A stretch of 22,660 nucleotides of DNA, from IMG/VR virus record IMGVR_UViG_3300037264_001350, positions 1-22,660 of that record. The stretch is one strand, 5' to 3'. Within the stretch, counting starts at the first letter, position 1. Every line of letters begins with the position of its first letter. The position numbers and the translations under genes are program-made. Below, one piece after another: positions 8,922 through 16,160 of this stretch. The notes under the pieces are model-generated. The model was given only the letters and a program-made list of their open reading frames with translations. It did no database searches and was not told the DNA's origin. This DNA is from a virus.

Positions 8922-9104
8922 CTAACATGCCTCCTGTCTGAGAAAAACTACGTTGTCAACCCGTCGCGCCCTTATTGAACGATTTACTCTTCCAACGGGT
9001 CGGCCTCGTGGTCCTCGACTATGTTCGCACTTTCTCCGATTCATTTCTAACAGCCTGTCCCGCAGGGCCTCTCGCGCTTGCCATGCCTCATTCTGGGTGT
9101 CCAC
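8922..9104 (-). CDS. Small basic protein (GTG start)
   Basis: 60 residues from GTG at 9104, with AAAGGT seven bases ahead; its stop abuts the ATG of the next gene directly. Residues 1-25 form a charged helix (NEAWQAREALRDRLLEMNRRK); the rest is Arg-rich (RGPRGRPVGRVNRSIRARRVD) and could bind nucleic acid. The tight junction supports a real gene, but no family is recognised, and a shadow origin cannot be excluded. Confidence 0.5.
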   Translation of the reverse strand: MDTQNEAWQAREALRDRLLEMNRRKCEHSRGPRGRPVGRVNRSIRARRVDNVVFLRQEAC

Positions 9105-9136
9105 GCTAGACCTTTGTAAGTAGTTGCTTCTAAAGG

Positions 9137-9895
9137 TCAGGCGATCGGACGCACGAACCCGAAAAGCAGCAAATCGACAGGACTCTTATTCGATACCACG
9201 TCCGCCGCATGAGTTCCGATTTGTGTTCCAACCCACAAATCTACCGCATCGCTCCCATGCGTTCCCACCGCTGCCGCATCCGCGACTACAGGGTTCAGCG
9301 ACGTGACGGCGCTCGTGGCCTTATGAAGGACATCAGGGCACAGGCCGTATCGCTGCCACCAGCCATAGTAGTTGTCCGACACGCCACCCTTGCCGACCGC
9401 TACACCCTTCACCTTGCTGGCGAGATCACCATCGGCAGCATCATTGAGATGGTTGAAGCTCACCACCCGCAGGTCATCATTCGCGGCGAGAGCCACCGTA
9501 AAGGGACGGCCCGCATCGACTTGAATCACCGTCGCGCTATTCGACACAATCGGCGAAGATTCGCCTTCCGGCGCGGCGCCCGCACTGTCATCGTTATCAT
9601 CGACATACAGAATGCGCCCAGCATACGCGCCAGCGGTAAATCCGCTCTTCGTGGCGCTGGTCGTTGTCCCACTGGTGATGTTCGCAATCGTCGCATCGGC
9701 AATGCGCTTCTGCAACTCACCCTGGGCAATGGCGCTACCGCTCATATTGCGGCAATACTCGAATACGCGGAAGCCGTAGGCGTCGATCTGAAATGACAAC
9801 TGCCCGAGCTTGTGCTTCGCGTTCAAGTGATCGGCGTTCAAGTCCTCATTGCCCACCGGGATCATGTTGCCCATGTGCAAAAACAAATCAGCCAT
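9137..9895 (-). CDS. Capsid-associated beta-rich protein (putative decoration protein)
   Basis: 252 residues, ATG at 9895; its start follows the preceding stop by a few bases, and CTCC/GGAG-type pairing is present in the overlap. The N-terminus holds MGNMIPVGNEDLNADH and a helix-strand segment (KLGQLSFQIDAYGFRVFEYCRN). A central Asp-rich loop (ILYVDDNDDSAGAAPEG) resembles the Asp motifs of the following large gene. The C-terminal part (AVGKGGVSDNYYGWWQRYGL...VDLLLFGFVRPI) has the look of virion shell proteins. It lies two genes after the major capsid gene, where decoration or minor capsid proteins are usual. Family not certain. Confidence 0.7.
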   Translation of the reverse strand: MADLFLHMGNMIPVGNEDLNADHLNAKHKLGQLSFQIDAYGFRVFEYCRNMSGSAIAQGELQKRIADATIANITSGTTTSATKSGFTAGAYAGRILYVDDNDDSAGAAPEGESSPIVSNSATVIQVDAGRPFTVALAANDDLRVVSFNHLNDAADGDLASKVKGVAVGKGGVSDNYYGWWQRYGLCPDVLHKATSAVTSLNPVVADAAAVGTHGSDAVDLWVGTQIGTHAADVVSNKSPVDLLLFGFVRPIA

Positions 9896-9898
9896 TCG

Positions 9899-10249
9899 TT
9901 AGACTCCTTTTGGCAAATCGCCGGAGCCACCCTCACAGGCGGCCCCGACGAGCCACGTTTGACGGCGGGCCTGCCGGTCTTCCGGCTGTGCCTCGCCCAT
10001 TGACCCACGTCCAGCGGGAAGCGCTCGAAACCGAGCCTTCAACACCTGCTCAATCGAGTAGTCACGCTGCATGCCATCTATCTCCACAAGAATCCGTTGG
10101 CAATGGTGCCGCTCAGCCACCTTCAGCGCCATGATCGCTGCCGCCATCGGCGGAAACCGCGAGGGTACATCCCGGACAATCAAGGTGTCGAAAAACTCCC
10201 GCTTGCCCCAATGCTCCTGCATGGCCCGTTCAGTAGCCGGCTTCAACAT
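9899..10249 (-). CDS. Conserved-looking hypothetical protein between capsid genes
   Basis: 116 residues, ATG at 10249 with GGAGGA eight bases ahead. The first 75 residues look folded: helix (ATERAMQEHWGKREFFDTL), strand IVRDVP, helix (PMAAAIMALKVAERHH), strand RILVEIDG, helix (SIEQVLKARFRALP). The C-terminal 40 residues are low complexity and basic, then acidic. It may be a small head-module factor. I do not recognise a family, and no catalytic motif stands out. Confidence 0.65.
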   Translation of the reverse strand: MLKPATERAMQEHWGKREFFDTLIVRDVPSRFPPMAAAIMALKVAERHHCQRILVEIDGMQRDYSIEQVLKARFRALPAGRGSMGEAQPEDRQARRQTWLVGAACEGGSGDLPKGV

Positions 10250-10262
10250 CGCTGTCCTCCGA

Positions 10263-11228
10263 TTAGGTGAGGCCAGTCATCAGGAAGTTCAGGCGCGGCG
10301 CCCGACCACGCAACTGCCCGGCCCACAAGACCTGTCCGATCCGCTGATCGCGGTGCGCTGGGCGGAACCAGCCCTCGAAGATCATGTTGCGGCCACGCAT
10401 GACAACCAGTTCGACGAAGTTGGAATTGATCCCGAAGAGATAGCCGCTGGGGACATGCGAATCCACAGCCCAGTCGGCCCCGTTGAATTTGATGACCGCC
10501 ACACCAGCGCGGGTGATGTCGTTGAAATCCGACCCGGCCTCCATGCGCTGCAACGGATGGACACGGTCCCACGCCTTATTCCACAACGTCTGATCGCTCA
10601 AGAGGAGGTCCGGCTTGGCCGGATTGACGGTTGCCCGCCCAAACTCGACGTTGACAGCGGACATCGAAAAAGGACCACCCGTGGTCTGGACCTTGGCTTT
10701 AATCGCAGAGCCGAGGGTATCGGTGCCGTAACTGATACCCGCATAGCTGCTGACGCCACCCACCGTGCCGTCATTGACATAGTTGAGGAGGCCAATCAGC
10801 TTGTTGGGGTCGGTGCCAAGACTCTGGATTAGATCGGTCCCCATGTCATCAGCAATCCGCATCTCGGCTTGCGCCATCAGAGTTTCGATCGCATCGACGA
10901 GGGCATTGGCCCCACTGTTGGCAACCTCTTCCAACCCGTCGATGGTGCAGTTCGAGTAATACCGAGCCCAGGGGGCGCGGAACTGGGTCTTGGTATTGAC
11001 AATCGACGTGTCGAAGTCAGTACCACGACCGTAGGAACCGCCGGGGACCTTGTCGTAGATCAAGCCCCAGTTCATTTGGGCGCCGCCCTCAATAATGCGA
11101 CTCTTCGCATCGAGGCGGATAAAGGTGGGATTACTCGCGTAGACCTGATCGTCGAGATCGTCGAGATACAGGTCGGTTGTGTGAGTTAAAACATCGTCAA
11201 TCTGCCGTGATTCGGTAGGCAGCGCCAT
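10263..11228 (-). CDS. Major capsid protein
   Basis: 321 residues, ATG at 11228, SD AAGGAGAT. It directly follows the scaffold-like gene. The sequence has the look of an HK97-fold coat protein: an N-arm with acidic helix (THTTDLYLDDLDDQVY), a segment for the E-loop (MNWGLIYDKVPGGSYGRGTD...VNTKTQFRAPWARYY), the spine helix (GANALVDAIETLMAQAEMRI) and the A-domain beta strands (PDLLLSDQTLWNKAWDRV, AVIKFNGADWAVD, GYLFGINSNFVELVVMRGRN). The ending FEGWFRPAHRDQRIGQVLWA is usual in this class. I infer function from gene order plus this pattern; a structure prediction would settle it. Confidence 0.85.
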   Translation of the reverse strand: MALPTESRQIDDVLTHTTDLYLDDLDDQVYASNPTFIRLDAKSRIIEGGAQMNWGLIYDKVPGGSYGRGTDFDTSIVNTKTQFRAPWARYYSNCTIDGLEEVANSGANALVDAIETLMAQAEMRIADDMGTDLIQSLGTDPNKLIGLLNYVNDGTVGGVSSYAGISYGTDTLGSAIKAKVQTTGGPFSMSAVNVEFGRATVNPAKPDLLLSDQTLWNKAWDRVHPLQRMEAGSDFNDITRAGVAVIKFNGADWAVDSHVPSGYLFGINSNFVELVVMRGRNMIFEGWFRPAHRDQRIGQVLWAGQLRGRAPRLNFLMTGLT

Positions 11229-11240
11229 CGTGCCATCTCC

Positions 11241-12098
11241 TTATCTCGCTAGATGAGGAGCCGTTTCTAACGCCGCTCGCACCGCCGCCACACGGATCGC
11301 CTCACGCCCCTTGGGTCGGTCGGTCGCCTTGCCGCGCAACGAGGCGGTTCGTGGAAGAGCCTGACCATTTCTCGCCTGAAACTCCTGCTCAATGTCTGCA
11401 CGAATCTGCTGCCGGAGCTTCTTTTCGTCTTCCTCACGTTGCCGTTTGGACACTTCGCCCTCCAGCACCGCTTGAAAGGGATCAAAGCCCTGCTGCGTCA
11501 TCTGCTCGGCCTTTTGAAGGGCCGCGCCGTAGATGCCATCAATATCCTTATCGGGAAACACCGCCTTCAACATGGAGAACAACAGCTTTTCCTTCTGGGC
11601 CTGATAGGTGGATTGCTGCTGAAAGACCTGTTGGAGTTGGGCAGTGAGTCCCTTTGTATATTCGGCTTGCGCCTGTTGGTACAACGGCGCAATGACGCTT
11701 TGCAAGAGATAGGGCAGTTGTTCCTCCGGCGAGGCGCTGGCCCATTTCTGCGCCCAAGCCTCCATTGAGACCTGGCTTTGCGCGGGACCGGCCTGACCGG
11801 TGGCAAGTTGGTCAATCTTGCGAGCATCCCACCCGATCTTCTCCAGATAGGGCGCCCACTGATTCCACGTCGAGAGCGTCTTTTCGTACTCACTCGTCCG
11901 GCGTTTCAAGTCATCATAATCCGCACGCTGACCGAAGGTTCGTTCGCCCTCGGTATACATCTTCATGGCTTCAGCGGCGGTCTTTCCACGCAGTTTTTCA
12001 GGAACCTCTAACTCACCGAGGCGTTCTGGAAAGCGAAACTCCTCCCCGCCAGTTCCAGGCTGGTTCTGGGGTGTCGGTTGCAACTCAACTTCAGACAT
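11241..12098 (-). CDS. Scaffold protein
   Basis: 285 residues from ATG at 12098 with AAGGAG ten bases ahead (an in-frame TTG lies one codon earlier but is less likely). The protein is acidic and Gln/Glu/Lys rich, nearly all helical: RTFGQRADYDDLKRRTSEYE, LYQQAQAEYTKGLTAQLQQ, VSKRQREEDEKKLRQQIRAD. The C-terminus (KGREAIRVAAVRAALETAP) is basic, as scaffolds need to contact the coat. The N-terminal FPERLGELEVPEKLRGKTAAE pattern is usual for scaffolding proteins near portal and coat genes. It lies directly upstream of the capsid gene, the classic place. Confidence 0.85.
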   Translation of the reverse strand: MSEVELQPTPQNQPGTGGEEFRFPERLGELEVPEKLRGKTAAEAMKMYTEGERTFGQRADYDDLKRRTSEYEKTLSTWNQWAPYLEKIGWDARKIDQLATGQAGPAQSQVSMEAWAQKWASASPEEQLPYLLQSVIAPLYQQAQAEYTKGLTAQLQQVFQQQSTYQAQKEKLLFSMLKAVFPDKDIDGIYGAALQKAEQMTQQGFDPFQAVLEGEVSKRQREEDEKKLRQQIRADIEQEFQARNGQALPRTASLRGKATDRPKGREAIRVAAVRAALETAPHLAR

Positions 12099-12152
12099 CA
12101 AGTTCTCCTTGTGTGGGCCGAATGGCTACGGTTCTCCACTGGGCTTGTGCGG

Positions 12153-12422
12153 TTAGGGCATCCGTGCCGGGGATTGCAGACCCCTGGGCCGCAAGGGTTC
12201 TCCAGTGTCTCCAGATCCGCCGTCATCGGGGATTCCCGCCCCCAAGGGGGACAGGGCATCAGCAATACGATCGCTCATCATCGGGTCAAGTCGAGCGGCC
12301 TTTCGGAGCAGCGCAATCGCCTGTTCAATGAGGCGCATCGCCGTCGTGTGGACTATCGCGTCCATCGGACCCTGGCTGACTTCGGTGAGTCCTGGCACAG
12401 GGGGCACGCTTGGAAAGGCCAT
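12153..12422 (-). CDS. Small helical head-module protein
   Basis: 89 residues, ATG at 12422 with SD AAGGAGC, 11 nt after the preceding stop. The central helix (DAIVHTTAMRLIEQAIALLRKAARLD) is amphipathic; ends are Pro/Gly rich. It sits between the portal group and scaffold. Possibly a portal or scaffold accessory; no family recognised. Confidence 0.65.
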   Translation of the reverse strand: MAFPSVPPVPGLTEVSQGPMDAIVHTTAMRLIEQAIALLRKAARLDPMMSDRIADALSPLGAGIPDDGGSGDTGEPLRPRGLQSPARMP

Positions 12423-12433
12423 CGTCTCGCTCC

Positions 12434-12562
12434 TTACTTACACGGGTTGACTTTAGTCAGGGTCTTGCCCCCGGTCGGATTCGTCGGGGCGTTGATGGAC
12501 TTGCCGATCTTGACCGGCCCGGAATGTCCGGCATAGGGTTCAGCCTTACCTATCTTCGCCAT
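12434..12562 (-). CDS. Very small basic protein
   Basis: 42 residues from ATG at 12562 with a near-perfect SD (AAGGAGGA) and a TAA stop at 12434-12436. The product (MAKIGKAEPYAGHSGPVKIG, then KSINAPTNPTGGKTLTKVNP and CK) is Lys/Gly rich, with two related K-I-G-K segments. SD strength and the next gene's SD lying right after its stop (AAGGAG inside TAAGGAGC) support translation. Role unknown; a structural peptide or DNA-binding microprotein is possible. A terminator-like hairpin lies 30 nt upstream. Confidence 0.65.
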   Translation of the reverse strand: MAKIGKAEPYAGHSGPVKIGKSINAPTNPTGGKTLTKVNPCK

Positions 12563-12592
12563 GCGTCTGTCCTCCTTCAGTGTTTCGCCAAT

Positions 12593-12627
12593 AAAAAAGC
12601 CGACTCAGGACAATCCCTGAATCGGCT
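12593..12627 (-). terminator. Intrinsic terminator-like hairpin (element B)
   Basis: On the minus strand AGCCGA at 12627-12622 pairs with TCGGCT at 12603-12598, one mismatch, then 5 bp (TCAGG/CCTGA) and a 6-nt loop, followed by a T-run (12598-12593 T's on the minus strand). It is a canonical rho-independent terminator shape. It lies inside a structural gene run, 30 nt before the small gene starting at 12562. A 10-mer (TCGGATACTC) sits 11 nt upstream of the stem, exactly as in the element at 14936-14993. Confidence 0.75.
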
Positions 12628-12669
12628 TCTCGGTGTGAGAGTATCCGAACGATCAGCGTGCGTAGGGGC

Positions 12670-13110
12670 CTACATCGGCCCAATCCTCATCGGCAGGTTT
12701 GCAGGACCACTCTGGGGCATAGCCCCAGGCCCAGGCATGGCCTGCCGAGCCATCATCTGCTGTGCCGCCATCTGGTCCATCGGTCCCGCGTTCCCCTGCA
12801 TCGGCACCCGGACGCTTTTATCGGCCCGTTCACCGGTCGTACTCATAATCTTCATGAACTTCGTAAACGTCTGAAGCATCGTATTGATCCCCGCGCCCGC
12901 CGCCATCGACATGACTTTATCCATAGGGTTCCCCCCTGGCGCATTAGGCGGTTGTGGGAGCCCACCCTGGCCGAGTCTAGCCAAGAGCGAGGCAATCCCT
13001 GGTGGGGGTCCGCCCATCCCACCCCCCGGAGGCGACATCGGCAGCCCTGGGGGACCTCCCGCGCCCATCATACCCGGCGGCGGCATTTGCAATCCCGGCG
13101 GTAGCATCAT
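12670..13110 (-). CDS. Pro/Gly/Met-rich protein next to portal
   Basis: 146 residues. It starts at the first of two ATGs (13110) after AAGGAGGAAACG. The first 60 residues are Pro, Gly and Met repeats (LPPGLQMPPPGMMGAGGPPG), then a helix (DKVMSMAAGAGINTMLQTFTKFMKIM) and a Met/Gln tail. Low-complexity proteins of this kind sit directly after portal genes in many environmental phage genomes; they are probably minor virion or assembly factors. A putative promoter and a 16-bp inverted repeat lie just upstream. Confidence 0.7.
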   Translation of the reverse strand: MMLPPGLQMPPPGMMGAGGPPGLPMSPPGGGMGGPPPGIASLLARLGQGGLPQPPNAPGGNPMDKVMSMAAGAGINTMLQTFTKFMKIMSTTGERADKSVRVPMQGNAGPMDQMAAQQMMARQAMPGPGAMPQSGPANLPMRIGPM

Positions 13111-13128
13111 CTACGTTTCCTCCTTACT

Positions 13129-13144
13129 GTATCAAATATGATAC
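13129..13144. promoter_or_regulatory. Operator-like inverted repeat upstream of 13110 gene
   Basis: GTATCAAATATGATAC is a perfect 6-bp inverted repeat with a 4-nt centre. It sits 18 nt before the gene start and just downstream of a putative promoter (13154-13182). An almost identical 16-bp site lies at 21609-21624; both are preceded by ACT. A repressor-operator role is inferred. Confidence 0.55.
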
Positions 13145-13153
13145 TCTAACCGC

Positions 13154-13182
13154 TTACTACCAGAGAGAACCCAGCGTGTCAA
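13154..13182 (-). promoter_or_regulatory. Putative minus-strand promoter
   Basis: TTGACA (perfect -35) at 13182-13177, 17-nt spacer, then TAGTAA at 13159-13154 with TG and one base before it (TGGTAGTAA). The -10 match is weak, but the extended TG and perfect -35 compensate. It lies between the portal stop and the next gene, with the operator-like repeat downstream of the predicted start. Confidence 0.45.
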
Positions 13183-13190
13183 CAACTTTT

Positions 13191-14918
13191 TTACGCGCCC
13201 ATCCCTAATTGTGTCCCGGAGCGGTTCGTCCGCACTCGTCGCCCACCAGAGTCTATCCCCATTTGCGCCTTCTTCGCCTGTTCCGCTTGCGCCCTCGCGT
13301 AGGCAGCCTCGGCGTCCGGCACCAGCTCCGGTCCCAAGGTCTTCAGCACGGAAAGCCCATCGACGAGGCCTGCTTGCGCCAGTTGTTGCATAATCAGCGC
13401 TCGCTGGATTCGATTACTTGCTAAGCCGCTATTCGGCACAACCAGGTAATTGAATTCTGCGAGGAAATCCCGATGCTCGGTCTGATTCGTTACGAGGATT
13501 GGCCGCCCTTCCGTGGTCTTGAGAAGCTTCGACCGCTCGAACAGATACTGTACAAACTCCCCCGACGGTCCCACGATGTCGAACACGCGATCGCCCGTAT
13601 AGTATTGGAGAATCCGCGATAGAAGCTTCTGTCCTACCCTGCGCATCGTCGTTTCAAGGTTGAAATTGACCGACCGAACCAGACTTTGCGACGCCTGCTG
13701 ATAGGCTTCCATCGCCCCAAGGCTTGGCGCAGACGGGGACCGGCCTCCCGGTGCAATGTCCTTCAGACCTACCATGACTTCCATGATCGTCGGGATAAAC
13801 GACAAGAGTTGGAAGTAGTAGGGTGGCATATTCGGCGGAGGGTCCCGACGCAAGTCACGGCCAAACCGCTTTTTCACCACCAACGCTTCAAGGTTATCGA
13901 GCTTGTTCCATTCCTTTGGTTCGAGCGCATCAAAGTCGCCGACAATCCAGACATTGTTATTGAGGATGGCGTTGCGAATCAACAGATCGCCCATACGGTT
14001 GAAGGCTTCACCGAGTTTGCGAATCGCCTTAATATCGCCATCGCCCCACGGCGTCCCACTACGCGAGGTCCACGCCCACAAGGCCAGCGGACAGGTCCCA
14101 TCCCAATAGGGATTCGGTCCATCGTAGAGGATGATGTCCCCCGCACGGACGATCTTACGGCCCCCAGGATACAGATAGTCGCCGGTTGCGTTCTTGCTGA
14201 GATCGCGGCGCCAAAAGGTACGGAGCCGAGCACGCGGGATAACTGACGCTCCCTTGTCCCGCGTCGAGAGTCGTTGCGGACCGGAGATGCGTCGCCGCGC
14301 CGTGCTGATCGACGATGGATAACTGCTCACCCCAACATCGGGCTGCACCAAGTCACCACGTCCGGGGTATTTCTCGGCAAGCCAGTCGAGACTCGGCCAG
14401 TCCTCCCACCAGACGTACTCAGCCTCCTCAAGGTCTTCCGTGCTCGTCACCGCTGGATCAAGCCCAATCGCCTCCGGGGGAATCACCTTCACGACAATAT
14501 CGCCCCGACCATAGAGCGCATCAGGGTCCCATTCAACGAGATACCCGACCGTCCCCACGGTCCCCGCATTATCGGCAGCCGTCTTCTGTTTCTGCTGCAT
14601 GCCCAGATGGTCCCACAACGCCTGAGCGGTATCGTTGAGAATCTTCGCAGGGGCGGCAAAGTCTTTGCGGCGACTCGTGACGAGGATCTCCGGTTTACTC
14701 TCGGTGAGCGCAGCGATCTTACGGTCGAGATAGTTCCCCGGCAGGTTCGCCTCGAAATGCGGAGGGCGCGAGCCTTTCCAGAGGCCGCTACCTTCTCGGA
14801 CCCGGCGATACTCTTCCCATTTTGAGTGGAGGCCAAGCCGCTCCTTGGCAGACTTCCCCTCGGAGATCAACTTGTCGGTCAACTGCAAGAGCTTGCGTTC
14901 ACCGGGTGCCAGAGCCAT
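13191..14918 (-). CDS. Portal protein
   Basis: 575 residues. The ATG at 14918 has AAGGGAGG ahead and follows the terminator-like hairpin; an in-frame extension to 14957 would pass through the hairpin and is rejected. N-terminal helices (RKLLQLTDKLISEGK, WEEYRRVREGSGLW) lead to NLPGNYLDRKIAALTESKPE, a classical portal segment. At residues about 119-150 GTVGYLVEWDPDALYGRGDI and VVKVIPPEAIGLDP give the beta stretch of the wing. Later parts include the C-terminal helical stem with KRFGRDLRRDPPPNM, GLKDIAPGGRSPSAPSLGAM and QASQSLVRSVNFNLETTMRR. The C-terminal tail is basic and Ala/Gln rich. Length and order next to terminase fit a T7 gp8/P22 gp1-type portal ring. Confidence 0.85.
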   Translation of the reverse strand: MALAPGERKLLQLTDKLISEGKSAKERLGLHSKWEEYRRVREGSGLWKGSRPPHFEANLPGNYLDRKIAALTESKPEILVTSRRKDFAAPAKILNDTAQALWDHLGMQQKQKTAADNAGTVGTVGYLVEWDPDALYGRGDIVVKVIPPEAIGLDPAVTSTEDLEEAEYVWWEDWPSLDWLAEKYPGRGDLVQPDVGVSSYPSSISTARRRISGPQRLSTRDKGASVIPRARLRTFWRRDLSKNATGDYLYPGGRKIVRAGDIILYDGPNPYWDGTCPLALWAWTSRSGTPWGDGDIKAIRKLGEAFNRMGDLLIRNAILNNNVWIVGDFDALEPKEWNKLDNLEALVVKKRFGRDLRRDPPPNMPPYYFQLLSFIPTIMEVMVGLKDIAPGGRSPSAPSLGAMEAYQQASQSLVRSVNFNLETTMRRVGQKLLSRILQYYTGDRVFDIVGPSGEFVQYLFERSKLLKTTEGRPILVTNQTEHRDFLAEFNYLVVPNSGLASNRIQRALIMQQLAQAGLVDGLSVLKTLGPELVPDAEAAYARAQAEQAKKAQMGIDSGGRRVRTNRSGTQLGMGA

Positions 14919-14935
14919 GCTGCCTCCCTTCAAAG

Positions 14936-14972
14936 AAAAAGCCGATACTCTCAACATACAAGAGCATCGGCT
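14936..14972 (-). terminator. Intrinsic terminator-like hairpin (element A)
   Basis: On the minus strand AGCCGAT (14972-14966) pairs with ATCGGCT (14946-14940), one mismatch, then CTCT/AGAG and a 9-nt loop, followed by TTTTT. It is placed 18 nt before the portal start, so portal transcription must read through it, be antiterminated or start downstream. TCGGATACTC lies at 14993-14984, 11 nt upstream of the stem, as in element B at 12593-12648. Confidence 0.75.
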
Positions 14973-15168
14973 TCCGGGTTACGGAGTATCCGAGTGGTGT
15001 GCCGGTCTTTCCCGGCTGTCAAACCCATCTCTCTTGAGATCGTCTCTAAGATTCGATCCCTGTCCGTCCCCTGACTCGGTTAGCGAGCGGGAGTCGAACC
15101 CGCCGGATTTACATCTACATCATGAAGACATGGTATCTGGGGCGCATTTCACAAGTATAGCACTTCTG
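14973..15168. other. Intergenic region upstream of portal
   Basis: About 200 bases with no convincing gene. It holds the conserved 10-mer of element A (14984-14993), a small GCCGG/CCGGC hairpin at 15001-15017, a possible 25-codon leader frame on the minus strand (15028-14951) that ends inside the terminator loop, and a 17-nt minus-strand sequence at 15087-15103 that looks exactly like a tRNA T-arm (5-bp stem, TTCGACT loop). I could not build the rest of a cloverleaf around it, so no tRNA is called. Confidence 0.5.
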
Positions 15169-15453
15169 TTATTGTTCCCAATAATTGATATCCTCCGTTG
15201 TGCGTTGATAATATGGACTAAGTTCTCGGTTCAGTTCCTCATCATGCTCGGAAAATATCGTGCAGTTATGGCCTAGATGTGTCGCCATAAACGAGACAAG
15301 AAGAGCGGCATTAAACGTATATCTCCGCTTGATGCTTTCTTCTAGTAATAGCGCCTCATCACGAGAACAAGATGACGAGAGGAGCGCATAGAATTTATCC
15401 AGATCACGAGTAATCAGACAATCACGACAGGCCACGCTGTAGATAGTCCCCAT
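15169..15453 (-). CDS. Small Cys/His protein, probable metal-binding
   Basis: 94 residues, ATG at 15453, a few bases after the preceding stop; SD weak. It begins MGTIYSVACRDCLITRDLDK and has FMATHLGHNCTIFSEHDEEL later. C9-x2-C12 and H-x2-H-x-C form a possible zinc site. The pattern (MGT-Y-S-x-x-C-x-x-C, later H-x-GH) is one I recall from small hypothetical phage proteins encoded near terminase genes. Function unknown; a DNA- or protein-binding role is likely for such a small Cys/His unit. Confidence 0.7.
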   Translation of the reverse strand: MGTIYSVACRDCLITRDLDKFYALLSSSCSRDEALLLEESIKRRYTFNAALLVSFMATHLGHNCTIFSEHDEELNRELSPYYQRTTEDINYWEQ

Positions 15454-15456
15454 CGT

Positions 15457-16155
15457 CTACACCGCAACCAAGCCCTGCATCCCTGGGGCCTCCAGAATCG
15501 GGCGCGTGCTTCTAGACGGTATCGGCAACTCGGCGGTCGCCGCCTTCCCACCGCACACGTTCGAGCAATATCGCTGGCCGTGGCGGACTGGCGTAAAGGG
15601 TTTCCGACACTCGTGCCATTCGCAGATCGACGGCCCAACGGACCCCTGCGTCTGCTGCGTCTCCCAACTGGGATCGATCAGCGGTGCCTGTAACCGACCA
15701 CTATCCGCCGCTCCCATCAGATGCCCGTAGATGAGCTGAGAGGGTTCAATGTGCAGGACCGATTCGCATATTTCATACGCGAAGTCGCGGGTCGCTTCCG
15801 GGAGCATATCGATGAGGGCACGAGCACAGTCTTCGATGGAATGTGGTGAGGCTGACAATACGCCCGTATAGGGTGAGACCTGCATCGTCATCCTCGGCGA
15901 GTCTGTGCGCTCCGCAACGAGCCGCGAGACTTCCTCGTCGATCAACCGTGCCACCGTGGGTTCGGTAAGCCTCGCCTTCAGGCGTATCTCCACTTCCTGC
16001 TCGATGATCTCTTCCGGCACATGCTGCGCAGCCTGCCCCGCCATGAGGCTATCGAGATACTTCGATAGAGATGGACTACCGGATGCCTTCGCTGCACATT
16101 TCAGTTTCTCGTACCGCTCCAGGCTCAGACTCAGGGACTTGTATTTCATTGCCAT
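15457..16155 (-). CDS. Protein with N-terminal RHH-like segment and C-terminal zinc finger
   Basis: 232 residues from ATG at 16155 with GGGAG ahead, six nt after the terminase stop (a GTG at 16170 is the alternative). The N-terminus (MKYKSLSLSLERYEKLKCAA and SLSKYLDSLM) resembles a ribbon-helix-helix DNA-binding unit; a charged helix follows (PEEIIEQEVEIRLKARLTEP). The C-terminus holds CEWHECRKPFTPVRHGQRYC and SNVC, a zinc finger of the C-F-QRYCS-C type. The same finger recurs in the membrane-anchored protein at 19383-20036, including the following GKAAT/GSKSAT and ELP. It may regulate or assist packaging; its exact role is unknown. Confidence 0.75.
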   Translation of the reverse strand: MAMKYKSLSLSLERYEKLKCAAKASGSPSLSKYLDSLMAGQAAQHVPEEIIEQEVEIRLKARLTEPTVARLIDEEVSRLVAERTDSPRMTMQVSPYTGVLSASPHSIEDCARALIDMLPEATRDFAYEICESVLHIEPSQLIYGHLMGAADSGRLQAPLIDPSWETQQTQGSVGPSICEWHECRKPFTPVRHGQRYCSNVCGGKAATAELPIPSRSTRPILEAPGMQGLVAV

Positions 16156-16160
16156 GTTGC

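Noticed and set aside
10071-10832. Plus-strand frame of 253 codons opposite the capsid gene
   Set aside because: Mirrors the capsid gene; no SD, and the capsid frame has far better protein character.
14984-15025. Promoter TTGACA (15024-15019, minus) with GATACT as -10
   Set aside because: Spacing is 26 nt, too long, and a GCCGG/CCGGC hairpin fills the spacer.
15060-15180. Complete tRNA around the T-arm-like sequence
   Set aside because: No acceptor pairing, D-arm or valid anticodon stem could be drawn, so no tRNA is called.
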